Positions 1-7,192 of a stretch of DNA of 64,000 nt are shown piece by piece (positions within the stretch are counted from its first letter, which is position 1; the number at the start of each line of letters is the position of its first letter). The notes under the pieces were generated by a model. It was not told where the DNA came from, did not search any database, and was given only the letters and a program-made list of their open reading frames with translations. The DNA comes from a virus: IMG/VR virus record IMGVR_UViG_3300027823_000006, positions 1 to 64,000 of that record. One strand, 5' to 3'. Position numbers and translations under genes: made by a program.

Positions 1-78
1 CCCATCGATGGGTCCATGCCGGGCTGACCACCCATCGTCGGGTCCATGCCCATCGATGGGTCCATGCCGGGCTGACCA
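1..78. repeat. Coding tandem repeat (PGMDPSMG-type)
   Basis: A 30-nt unit at 1-30 is repeated exactly at 49-78, with a shorter related unit between (31-48). Degenerate copies continue to about 210. On the minus strand they encode Gly-Met-Asp-Pro-Ser-Met-Gly repeats near the C-terminus of the protein that leaves the window. The array may continue to the left. Confidence 0.85.
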
Positions 79-2402
79 CCGCCGGGCGGCTGTCCACCCA
101 TCATCGACGGGTCGTTCGCTGCAGGTGGAAACGCTCCACCCTGCATCGACGGATCCATGCCGGGCTGCTGCGGCTGACCCATGCTGGCGGTCATGCCGGG
201 CTGCATGCCTGGAGCGCCCGTCGCGAGGTTCATCGACGACGGAGGTGCGCCCATCGCTTGAGTCTGAACGGTAGGTGCGGGCGGTGCGCCGCCTGCAATC
301 TCACTCGAACGCTGCAGCAGCATCTGGATGGTCTGCTGTTTGTCGACCAGCTTCTGCATCTCCTGCTGGATGTGCTGGTCCATTTCCATTGCGGCGAGGT
401 CGAGCGGCGCTGGCTGCGGCGGTGCCGGCGGAGGGCCCATTGCAGCCATCGCCGCGTCCTGGCCGAGGTTTGGATCCATGCCCGGGTCCATGCCTGGATC
501 ACCGCCATCCGGAGGCGCTCCGGAATCGCTCGGAGGCGCCTTCTTCTTCGGCTTGTCGTCGGACTTCTTCTTGTCTCCGTCCTCGGCAAGCTTGTCGAGG
601 TGCATCTGCACCTGTGCGAGCTGCATCTTCGTGGCGATCCATGCGGTCGTTGATCGATCGGCCGCAGTCTTTTCGAGCAGTGCTTCAGCGTCATCGACCG
701 AGATGTTGCAACCGTGCGCAAGTTTCTTGAGCGCAGGGACGTAGCTGAGTGGTGCCATCCCGTTGATGGAGAACTGCTTGGCACCCGCGTCTTTGATCGC
801 GACCTTCTTCGCGCCTGCTGAAGCCAACATCGACGAAACGTGTGCCTGTAGGTCAAGTGCAGACCTGAACCAGGACTTCTCGTTGAGGCGCTCCTTGAGC
901 GGCACCCAGATGAAGTCCGCAGGGAGGTACGCGATGTCCGCGCCCTTGGGCATCCAGATCGTGTTGTACGGATGCTCGGGGTCTGTTGCGATCGTCTTCT
1001 CTTCGTAGCCACCCATGCTGGTCGCCTTGATGCGACGAACACCGTCCGAGCCCGTCGACATCGACTTGATCTCGATGGGCACCGTGGCTTGGTACGTCGT
1101 ACCCATCTGACGAACGAAGAAGCCCTTGCCGACCTTCGGCGCTCCGCTCACATCTGTGAACATCCGCTTGTGCAGTGACCCGCTGAGATCATCTGCAACG
1201 GAAGGACGTCCCACGAGCATCGACGGCTCGATGTAGTCTCCGTTGTCGAACACCGCGAGGAACGGTTCAGCGCCAAAACGCCGACGGGTTGCAAAGTCCC
1301 CCTCGTTTGGCCGACTGTGGGGGTACGTCTTGATCTGGTTCTCGGTACCAGGGTCTGTGTACGAGTTGTTGATGAGCGGGTTGTGTCCCGGCACTGCCGG
1401 ACGTCGGCCGTAGCGCGTGCCCTTGTCGAACAGGTCAATCGGGAAAGGCATCACAAACGCAGTGCGCTCCTTCGCATCAGAAGCGAAGAGCGTGTAGACG
1501 CCCGGCTGCTTGGGCTCGACCCACTGCGCGTAGGGTTGCTCTTGCACTGCCAGGTTGCGGTTCAGCCGCTCGTCCTTCGACGCGTAGCCCTTCACGCGCA
1601 CGCCTGCGTACGCTTCTCCGGCCTTGTCGCCGAAGATGCGTCTGAAATCAGTCGGTGTGTTGTCGGAGTCCGCGATCCAAAGCGCGCCACCGTGCTGCTG
1701 CTTGGCAGCGACCTTCTCGAGCCGGTGCTGCAACGCTGCAGCAAGTACGGACACGCCGTACGTTGCAGCTGCCTGCTTGAACAGCTGAGGGTTGCGTTCG
1801 AGCAGCTTGGTGTACGCCGTTTTCAGACGGTTCGGCGCAGCTGTGAGGAGCGACGGAAGCATGAGGCTTCCTTCGCTTGCGACCTTCTCGAGGGTCTCAG
1901 AGGACATCACACGTGCGACGTCAACGAGAGCCGCGGGAACCCACGCGGCGTACGAGAACCGACCCGTGATCGGGGGAACGACCACGTTGCGGATGTCGAC
2001 GTCCGTGTAGAGCGTCTCGGGCGTTTTGACACCAGAGCCGAGTGACGCGAGCGCCGTCTTTTCGATCTCATCCAGCCACCCCTTGGAGAGGGGCAGAAAG
2101 ACGCTCAGCGCCTTGTGGTAGAAAATTTCCAGCGGCTTGATGGCATTGTCGACCATCACGACCGGGACGTAGATCGGCGAGTCTTGGCGCAAGACCACGA
2201 ACGCACCAACACCAGATCCCTTGTCGATGTCGACGTTGAGCACCTTGAAGGTGACCACGTCCTGCATCAAGTCGGGCATGCGCGATGACAACAGGTTGTA
2301 TGCCATCTCGGACATGCCCTGCTCGAACAGAGCGGACTCTTGGTCCGGACCGGTATTCATGCCCGCTTGAAATTGCTGTGTGCGTGGGCTCATCGCCGGC
2401 AT
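1..2402 (-). CDS. Large probable virion protein, 3' end outside window
   Basis: An open frame of at least 800 residues runs off the left edge, so its C-terminus is not seen. I place the start at the ATG whose codon ends at 2402, because ACGAGG lies 6 nt upstream; in-frame ATGs at 2393 and 2360 are alternatives. The N-terminal 500 or so residues are a mixed fold with no motif I recognise. Next comes a Lys/Asp-rich linker (about residues 620-640), then a Pro/Met/Gly/Gln-rich tail with repeats of the type GMDPSMGGQP. It is the last visible gene of a minus-strand virion/transcription run, which suggests a structural or injected protein. The function is unknown; low-complexity tails of this kind are typical of virion linkers. 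Confidence 0.75.
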   Translation of the reverse strand, partial: MPAMSPRTQQFQAGMNTGPDQESALFEQGMSEMAYNLLSSRMPDLMQDVVTFKVLNVDIDKGSGVGAFVVLRQDSPIYVPVVMVDNAIKPLEIFYHKALSVFLPLSKGWLDEIEKTALASLGSGVKTPETLYTDVDIRNVVVPPITGRFSYAAWVPAALVDVARVMSSETLEKVASEGSLMLPSLLTAAPNRLKTAYTKLLERNPQLFKQAAATYGVSVLAAALQHRLEKVAAKQQHGGALWIADSDNTPTDFRRIFGDKAGEAYAGVRVKGYASKDERLNRNLAVQEQPYAQWVEPKQPGVYTLFASDAKERTAFVMPFPIDLFDKGTRYGRRPAVPGHNPLINNSYTDPGTENQIKTYPHSRPNEGDFATRRRFGAEPFLAVFDNGDYIEPSMLVGRPSVADDLSGSLHKRMFTDVSGAPKVGKGFFVRQMGTTYQATVPIEIKSMSTGSDGVRRIKATSMGGYEEKTIATDPEHPYNTIWMPKGADIAYLPADFIWVPLKERLNEKSWFRSALDLQAHVSSMLASAGAKKVAIKDAGAKQFSINGMAPLSYVPALKKLAHGCNISVDDAEALLEKTAADRSTTAWIATKMQLAQVQMHLDKLAEDGDKKKSDDKPKKKAPPSDSGAPPDGGDPGMDPGMDPNLGQDAAMAAMGPPPAPPQPAPLDLAAMEMDQHIQQEMQKLVDKQQTIQMLLQRSSEIAGGAPPAPTVQTQAMGAPPSSMNLATGAPGMQPGMTASMGQPQQPGMDPSMQGGAFPPAANDPSMMGGQPPGGGQPGMDPSMGMDPTMGGQPGMDPSM

Positions 2403-2414
2403 ATGGGACCTCGT

Positions 2415-2582
2415 CTACGCTGCGGGAAAAGAGACGACCTTGGGAAGATTTGCGTCAGGGAGGCCGCCTAGCTCCTTCGTCTTCTTCGCTTTGAGCGTGC
2501 CGAGGCTAGGGTTCAGGATCTCGGCGAGCTTGCTCTCGACGGCGAGACGACCTGCTTCTCGGATGTGACGCAGAAGGCTCAC
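2415..2582 (-). CDS. Small basic hypothetical protein (55 aa)
   Basis: A short frame fills the gap between its two neighbours. It starts with GTG in a 4-nt GTGA overlap with the stop of the upstream gene, and ends 12 nt before the next start, whose Shine-Dalgarno lies just after this stop. The product begins VSLLRHIREAGRLAVES and continues with a Lys-rich stretch; no domain was recognised. The overlap and exact gap filling argue that it is translated by coupling. It lacks a good ribosome binding site of its own, so it could be non-coding. Confidence 0.5.
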   Translation of the reverse strand: MSLLRHIREAGRLAVESKLAEILNPSLGTLKAKKTKELGGLPDANLPKVVSFPAA

Positions 2583-3883
2583 GCGCGCTGGGCCGCGTCG
2601 ATGCGACGGAAGAAGTCGCGCAACGAAGCTTCCTTCTTGTCGTCATCCTTCTTCTCGTCCTTGTTGCCGTCCTTCTTGTCGGCGTTGCGGGCGTCGATCT
2701 TGTCTTGGATGAATGCCGGCATTCCGCCCTTGCTCTCACCCTTGTCGTCGTCCTTCTTCTCGTCCTTCTTCTCGTCGTCGTCCTTCTTCATGAACGGCGG
2801 AAGGTCATCGGTCTGCTTGGTGCTCTGGTTGGCAGAGCGACCGTCGTAGGCACCGGGACGCGAGCGACCCATACCCGTGCGCGTTTCCGAACCAACCGAC
2901 GCGTCGGCCGCTTCCTTCTGCAAGCCACGGAGGTAGTACGCCTTCTCTTCGGTCGTCATGCCCATGCAGGCGCGAACCGCGGCGATCTTGCTGTCCTCGT
3001 GAAGACCGCCCGGAAGGTACTCGTGGATCTCGGACGCGACCTTCTTGAAGAGCGTGATGTACGGGTCTTCAGCAGCGGCCTTGGCCGAGTGCTCGGTGAG
3101 CGAGTTCGAACCGCTCGGCGACTCCTTCGGCATGTGCGGCTGCGGGGTCTCGCGACCGATCACTGCGGGGCCCGTGACCTGCTCCATCATGGCACCGAGG
3201 GCGCCCTGGTGGGGAAGGACGGCATAGCCCGGAGGACGCTGCGTCGCGTCCATCTTGCCTTCGCCAGTCGTCGGCTCCTTGTTGCCCTTGTCTCCGCCGA
3301 GGATCGTCGAACCCTCAGCCGACTTGCGGAACATGTCCGCGAGCGACGCGGTGCGCGAGTGCTCCACGACCGAGTTGTCCTTGTGGTCAGTCTCCTTGGG
3401 CTGAACCGGCTGCGGCTCTTCCTTGCCAACTGCGCCCGGACGGGTGTCGACGTCGGTCTTGCCGAGGCTGTTCTCGGCGTAGCCCGGAGGACGCTGGGTC
3501 GCGTCCATCTTGGTCTCACCAACAGGCGACTGGCCCTCGGTGTTTCCCTTGTCGCCACCTTCGATGGTGGAACCCTCGGCGGCCTTCGTCATCAACTGGG
3601 TCGCGTTGCGGTCCGCGACCTGCGCAACGTCTTCCCACGTCGCGAGCTTGTTGAACGATGCCGCCTTGAAGTTCGGCTGCTTCTTGATCCAATCCGAAGC
3701 AGCGACGATGTCAGTGGCGACCTTGTGGGTCAGCTCACGTGGCACCGCCGTCAGCGGGTCGATCTCGACACGCTCTGCGATGTAGTCCGCGACCTTGGCC
3801 GCGGTGGTCTCGTCGGGGAACACGGCTGCGCCGTTGTTGACCAACGCGGTCTGGATGCCTCGGACGTACGCATGCTTGAACAT
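2579..3883 (-). CDS. Probable virion protein with internal duplication and shared N-terminal peptide
   Basis: A 434-residue protein. It begins MFKHAYVRGIQTALVNNG, a variant of an N-terminal peptide shared with four nearby genes. Two copies of a module (about residues 104-135 and 188-221) contain AEGSTI-GGDKGN followed by KMDATQRPPGYA, each trailed by a Pro/Gln-rich stretch and a similar H-S-(R/A)-T/K-A segment. The C-terminal 100 residues are extremely rich in Lys and Asp (KKDDDEKKDEKK and similar), ending in a short predicted amphipathic helix. GAGG lies 5-9 nt upstream of the ATG. No enzymatic motif was seen. The disordered charged tail and position suggest a virion-internal or scaffold-like protein, but this is inference. 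Confidence 0.8.
   Translation of the reverse strand: MFKHAYVRGIQTALVNNGAAVFPDETTAAKVADYIAERVEIDPLTAVPRELTHKVATDIVAASDWIKKQPNFKAASFNKLATWEDVAQVADRNATQLMTKAAEGSTIEGGDKGNTEGQSPVGETKMDATQRPPGYAENSLGKTDVDTRPGAVGKEEPQPVQPKETDHKDNSVVEHSRTASLADMFRKSAEGSTILGGDKGNKEPTTGEGKMDATQRPPGYAVLPHQGALGAMMEQVTGPAVIGRETPQPHMPKESPSGSNSLTEHSAKAAAEDPYITLFKKVASEIHEYLPGGLHEDSKIAAVRACMGMTTEEKAYYLRGLQKEAADASVGSETRTGMGRSRPGAYDGRSANQSTKQTDDLPPFMKKDDDEKKDEKKDDDKGESKGGMPAFIQDKIDARNADKKDGNKDEKKDDDKKEASLRDFFRRIDAAQRA
3223..3577 (-). repeat. Internal duplication in the 434-aa gene
   Basis: Two roughly 100-bp copies, at about 3223-3322 and 3481-3577, share long matching stretches such as GGACGCTG(C/G)GTCGCGTCCATCTTG. They encode the repeated GGDKGN...KMDATQRPPGYA module. 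The copies are diverged but in frame. Confidence 0.75.
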
Positions 3884-3918
3884 TTTTGCCTCGGGGAAGT
3901 CGTACAGAGATTGACGAA

Positions 3919-3926
3919 ATGATAGG
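3919..3926 (-). promoter_or_regulatory. Candidate promoter, variant box CCTATCAT
   Basis: Read on the minus strand, CCCTATCATTT sits 35 nt upstream of the 434-aa gene. It differs by one base from the CCTATAAT box found before other minus-strand genes. No TTGACA-like -35 is visible at the usual distance. Confidence 0.35.
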
Positions 3927-3955
3927 GCGGGACTCTCAAATATCCAACAGTTGCA

Positions 3956-4168
3956 CTAACCGAGGGCGTGAGCCTTCGGAGCGGCTGCCGCCATTGGAGG
4001 AGCAGAAGAAGTTGGCGGCGCCAAAGAAGTGCCTGGCTGTGGTCGCGAACCTGTCGCGGCTTGACCGCCGAGCATCGGATTTGCGCCAGCTGCACCCGTT
4101 TGTATATTGCTGAGCTTGAAGCGTGTGAGTGCGTCAGCTCGGCCTTTGTTGTACGCGTCGTTGATCAT
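3956..4168 (-). CDS. Small Pro/Ala-rich protein with shared N-terminal peptide (70 aa)
   Basis: The product starts MINDAYNKGRADALTRFKLS, the clearest example of the N-terminal peptide shared by five neighbouring genes. The remainder is a Pro/Ala/Gly-rich tail containing SAPPMAAA, a string also present in the 135-aa paralogue at 6404-6811. It overlaps the stop of the upstream gene by 4 nt (ATGA) and is probably translationally coupled. It looks like a shortened relative of the 135-aa gene, lacking that protein's C-terminal helix-rich part. The function is unknown. Confidence 0.7.
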   Translation of the reverse strand: MINDAYNKGRADALTRFKLSNIQTGAAGANPMLGGQAATGSRPQPGTSLAPPTSSAPPMAAAAPKAHALG

Positions 4169-4611
4169 TGGTTTGGATTCTTTGGTTCACTGCTGAGCAA
4201 GTGGCCAACACCACGCCCGAGATGCGCACCCGCAGCTCCGAGCATAGGACCACCGATCATACCGAGCGCAGGGAAACCGTACGCGCTTCCTGCGATACCA
4301 CCAAGCGCACCAAGCGCGTTTGACAAAGTGCCTTCGTGTGGATTTGAGCGCATAGCAGACAATGCCATGAGGGGTGCGGCGACTGTACCCGCACGACCGA
4401 GCCAGTTCAGAGGCGCGCCTTTGACATCGGGCCACCAGACGTTCTTGTGTCCGAGTAGACCGCCGGGAGCGAACGCCTTGGGCCCTTCGACGAAGACACG
4501 TCCAGGTTGACCGATCGCCATACGTTTGACCGAATCAATAAAGCGTGACTCTTTGATCTGGAAACACGTGAGGGCATCGTCGATGCCCTTCGTATGTGCA
4601 CGCTCAAGCAT
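4165..4611 (-). CDS. Gly/Ala-rich small protein with shared N-terminal peptide (148 aa)
   Basis: It begins MLERAHTKGIDDALTCFQIK, again the shared N-terminal peptide. From about residue 75 it becomes Gly/Ala-rich and hydrophobic (GALGGIAGSAYGFPALGMIG and onward), the composition of glycine-zipper or membrane-inserting segments. Its start overlaps the stop of the beta' C-terminal gene, and its own stop overlaps the next start. A membrane-active virion protein used in DNA entry would fit, but that is inference only. Confidence 0.7.
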   Translation of the reverse strand: MLERAHTKGIDDALTCFQIKESRFIDSVKRMAIGQPGRVFVEGPKAFAPGGLLGHKNVWWPDVKGAPLNWLGRAGTVAAPLMALSAMRSNPHEGTLSNALGALGGIAGSAYGFPALGMIGGPMLGAAGAHLGRGVGHLLSSEPKNPNQ

Positions 4612-6392
4612 CAGTAATGGCCCTCTTCGCCTAAGCCAAACTCAGTGCCTGCAACGTACGCAGGTACGGGTGACGCTCCATGCAAGTTCGAAACATCACC
4701 ACGGTGGATGCCCGTCAACAGTGACTCTTTCAAGTAACGGTGTGCGAGACGTGCCATCCAATCAGGGTTGAGCAGCGGCGTACGTGACGCGGGCCGCATG
4801 AAAGGCAGTGCGCGCGGACCGGGATTCGCGGTCGCGACGGTCGTGATTCCGTGGCGAACGAGTTGATCGACCATCGGCTGCGTCATGGACGTGCCCGCAG
4901 TGTGATGTAGGACGCCTTCGGCAAGCGTTTCGCCGATCGCGTCTGCCGTCGGACGCCGTTGTTTCGACGCAGCGACCGCCGACTGGAACTGGTTGTAGTT
5001 GACGATGTCACCTTTGAGAAAGGCATCGTGCGGACCTGGGTCTGTGATCTGAACGTGGTTGAGCACGCTCTTGGCCAAGATTTCCAGGTGCCGTTTGTCG
5101 ATCTCGGAGCCGGCACGTTTGTAGACGTCCGAGAGCGCGTCGACGAGGTAACGCCGTCCTTCGCCGAGTCCCTTGTGTTGAACGATTTCGTCTGGCTTGG
5201 GAACGCCGTCTGAGAGCAGGTCGCCCGCGTACATTGACTGGCCGACGTTGACCGTCACCTTGTGCGCGGGCGGTACGTAGTGACTGCCGGCGCCGACGAA
5301 GACGAAGTGACCGCCTTGTGGTGCCTTGTCGATCTTTGACACCGACCCGTCACGATCCGAGAGCACGGCCTTGTGCGCGAACGACGATGGAATCTCGAGC
5401 AGTGCTCGCACGCCTTTGATGCCCTCGAGCCGCTTCTCGTCGTCGACACCAACCACACGTCCGCCGTGCTTGGCGTTGAGCGCGAACTGGGTGAGAGGTT
5501 CCGCGAGGGCCTGTGCCGCGCGTACGCCGATGTTCGTCCCGATGGGGTGGGCGTGTCCTGACGTCGACAAGCCCTGGCAGTGTTGACAGACACCGTGTGC
5601 GGCCTGACAAGTCATCGGTGAACGCACGATGACGTCCTTGCCTTCTTTGGCGAGGTGCGACGCAAGCTGCGGCGTGATCAGTTGATTCGTGCCTGCCAGG
5701 TACCGATCGATGATGTGGGCATCGGTCGGAAGCATCGCGAGACCATTGTGCGTTCCGCAGTCGACGGACGACACGAGCTGGTCGCCCATGTTGTTGACGA
5801 GAATTTTGGCAAGGTCTCCTGGTTCAACGACCGAAATGTTCGAGACCACCGCATTGACGCGCGCCTGCCCGCCCATCACCCATGCGTCTGCCGGCTTGAG
5901 TCCTTCGGAGAAGCTCTTGTTGACGAACCACGGGATGACTTTCCCTTTGGAATCTTCGGCAAACACCGGCGCTCCAACCGTACGCATGAGCTGCGCGGCG
6001 TTGCCGCGTCCGCCAGCACGTACCATCTCACCCATCGTGCCGGGGTGATTGCGCGCGAGGTTGAGCATCGCGTTCTGCCCGCCGATGAGGGCCTTGATCT
6101 TGTCGGGGTTGTTCGTCGCCTGGTGGAACGCGTCAGCGTGCGGCTTCAACGCGGCGTCACGGTCGGTTGCGTGCGGTGCAATGTCGTCGAGACCGACGGA
6201 AATTCCGTCGAGCGTAGCGACCTCGTCACCCAGCCTTTTGAGCCGTGTCACGACGTCGGGGTACTTGTGCACGTCGTCCTTGGCCACACCCAGAAGCATG
6301 GTGTTCAACGCGCCCTTGGTCAGAACGCCGCCACCCTTCCACTTCTGTGGAAGGATCGAATCGACGAGATGTTGGCCAAGGGTCGTCGGCAT
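4611..6392 (-). CDS. DNA-directed RNA polymerase beta' subunit, C-terminal part
   Basis: This 593-residue protein matches the second half of bacterial beta'. It starts in the segment before the bridge helix, with GISVGLDD (E. coli SVGIDD). It then has AGGRGNAAQL (E. coli SGARGSAAQI), an EGLKPADAW...QARVNAV bridge-helix equivalent (about residues 163-199), four zinc-binding cysteines (212, 262, 269, 272; DCGTH and TC-x6-C-x2-C), and IGTNIGVRAAQALAEP leading into a trigger-loop region with a conserved His (about 309). A SDVYKRAGSEIDKRHLEIL segment matches the C-terminal VYRLQGVKINDKHIEVI region. It supplies the bridge helix and trigger loop missing from the gene at 7186-11601. The Shine-Dalgarno is weak. 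It is separated from its partner by two small genes. Confidence 0.93.
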   Translation of the reverse strand: MPTTLGQHLVDSILPQKWKGGGVLTKGALNTMLLGVAKDDVHKYPDVVTRLKRLGDEVATLDGISVGLDDIAPHATDRDAALKPHADAFHQATNNPDKIKALIGGQNAMLNLARNHPGTMGEMVRAGGRGNAAQLMRTVGAPVFAEDSKGKVIPWFVNKSFSEGLKPADAWVMGGQARVNAVVSNISVVEPGDLAKILVNNMGDQLVSSVDCGTHNGLAMLPTDAHIIDRYLAGTNQLITPQLASHLAKEGKDVIVRSPMTCQAAHGVCQHCQGLSTSGHAHPIGTNIGVRAAQALAEPLTQFALNAKHGGRVVGVDDEKRLEGIKGVRALLEIPSSFAHKAVLSDRDGSVSKIDKAPQGGHFVFVGAGSHYVPPAHKVTVNVGQSMYAGDLLSDGVPKPDEIVQHKGLGEGRRYLVDALSDVYKRAGSEIDKRHLEILAKSVLNHVQITDPGPHDAFLKGDIVNYNQFQSAVAASKQRRPTADAIGETLAEGVLHHTAGTSMTQPMVDQLVRHGITTVATANPGPRALPFMRPASRTPLLNPDWMARLAHRYLKESLLTGIHRGDVSNLHGASPVPAYVAGTEFGLGEEGHY

Positions 6393-6403
6393 GGTTCAAC
6401 GTT

Positions 6404-6811
6404 TCAGAAACTGCCCGGCATCATCTGCTGCTGCCGCGCCTGCGCCTGCTCCTGCTTGTGCTTGTGCATCAAGTAGAGACCGCCGCCTGCGAGGAGCGAC
6501 GGCGCGAGAGTCTTGAGATTGCCGAGCGCAGCACCGCGAGCTGCCGCACCTAGCTCGGGGGACGCTGCTCCGCCGAGGCCTTGGCGCATATTGCCCAGAA
6601 GGTCCTTCGCGGCCCCGAGCTGGCCACTGCCGAACGCTTTGGCCTTGTCCATGAAACCGCCGCCGCCCGCACTGGCGGCAGCCGCAGCCGGTGCTGCTGC
6701 CATTGGCGGAGCGCTGAAGCGACTCCCGCCACCTGGTTTACCCAGCGACATGCTGACCTTGAAACGCACCATCGCGTCAATGCGACCCTGGTTAACAAAA
6801 CGATCGAGCAT
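6404..6811 (-). CDS. Small virion-type protein lodged between the two polymerase genes (135 aa)
   Basis: It begins MLDRFVNQGRIDAMVRFKVS, the shared N-terminal peptide. A Gly/Pro/Ala linker with SAPPMAAAP follows, then an Ala/Gly/Leu-rich part with a hydrophobic stretch (LAPSLLAGGGLYLM) and a Lys/Gln-rich end (HKHKQEQAQARQQQ). GGAGG lies 6-8 nt before the ATG, and the start overlaps the stop of the next upstream gene by one base. Its hydrophobic segment could insert in a membrane. The function is unknown. Its place inside the split beta' locus is the notable point. Confidence 0.72.
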   Translation of the reverse strand: MLDRFVNQGRIDAMVRFKVSMSLGKPGGGSRFSAPPMAAAPAAAAASAGGGGFMDKAKAFGSGQLGAAKDLLGNMRQGLGGAASPELGAAARGAALGNLKTLAPSLLAGGGLYLMHKHKQEQAQARQQQMMPGSF

Positions 6812-7179
6812 CAGACGCCTCCAAAGCCGGTTGGTTGTCCCATATCACTAACGCGGTTCCCCGCATCGCCGGCCGCAAGGTTCGACGGTGCGCCCCACGA
6901 CACTTGTCGATCGAGCGGGTCACGCGAGGCAAGCTGAACGGCGGGTGAAACACCCTCTTCGAGCTGCTTGAACATGTCCGCGAGGTTGTTCGCGTTGCCC
7001 TCGATCTCGTCAGCTGCTTTCTTCGCGCCGCGGTCCGCTTCTGTTTTGTGGGCCGCGTCGAATCCGTGAAACGTACGGCTCGGGATTTTCAGCCGCAGCT
7101 CCTCGGCTGCGTTCTTGAGACCGAACCGCACGAGAGCGGCGACCACGCCTCGACCGTGCGCGTTGCTGACGAAGGACAC
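6811..7179 (-). CDS. Small protein with shared N-terminal peptide, leaderless start (122 aa)
   Basis: A GTG start gives MSFVSNAHGRGVVAALVRFGLK, a slightly longer form of the shared N-terminal peptide. The rest is polar (RTFHGFDAAHKTEADRGAKKA and onward) with no recognised domain. There is no Shine-Dalgarno. A TATAAT box on the minus strand ends 5 nt before the GTG, so a transcript from it would be almost or fully leaderless. It begins 6 nt after the stop of the beta/beta' gene. Confidence 0.65.
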   Translation of the reverse strand: MSFVSNAHGRGVVAALVRFGLKNAAEELRLKIPSRTFHGFDAAHKTEADRGAKKAADEIEGNANNLADMFKQLEEGVSPAVQLASRDPLDRQVSWGAPSNLAAGDAGNRVSDMGQPTGFGGV

Positions 7180-7184
7180 GCTTT

Positions 7185-7192
7185 ATTATAGG
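7185..7192 (-). promoter_or_regulatory. CCTATAAT box, candidate phage promoter
   Basis: The minus strand reads GCACCTATAATAAAGC before the GTG of the 122-aa gene. The box includes the TAA stop of the beta/beta' gene (CTA TAA T). There is no -35-like hexamer, which would in any case lie inside the polymerase gene, and no Shine-Dalgarno. Distance from box to start codon is 5 nt. Confidence 0.5.

Noticed and set aside
1-85. CRISPR-like repeat
   Set aside because: Repeat units are in frame, without spacers of constant length, and encode a protein repeat.
2705-3922. Long plus-strand open frame (405 codons) opposite the 434-aa gene
   Set aside because: It is Arg/Leu/Val-rich and an antisense shadow of a GC-rich gene with a good start, ribosome binding site and internal repeats on the minus strand.
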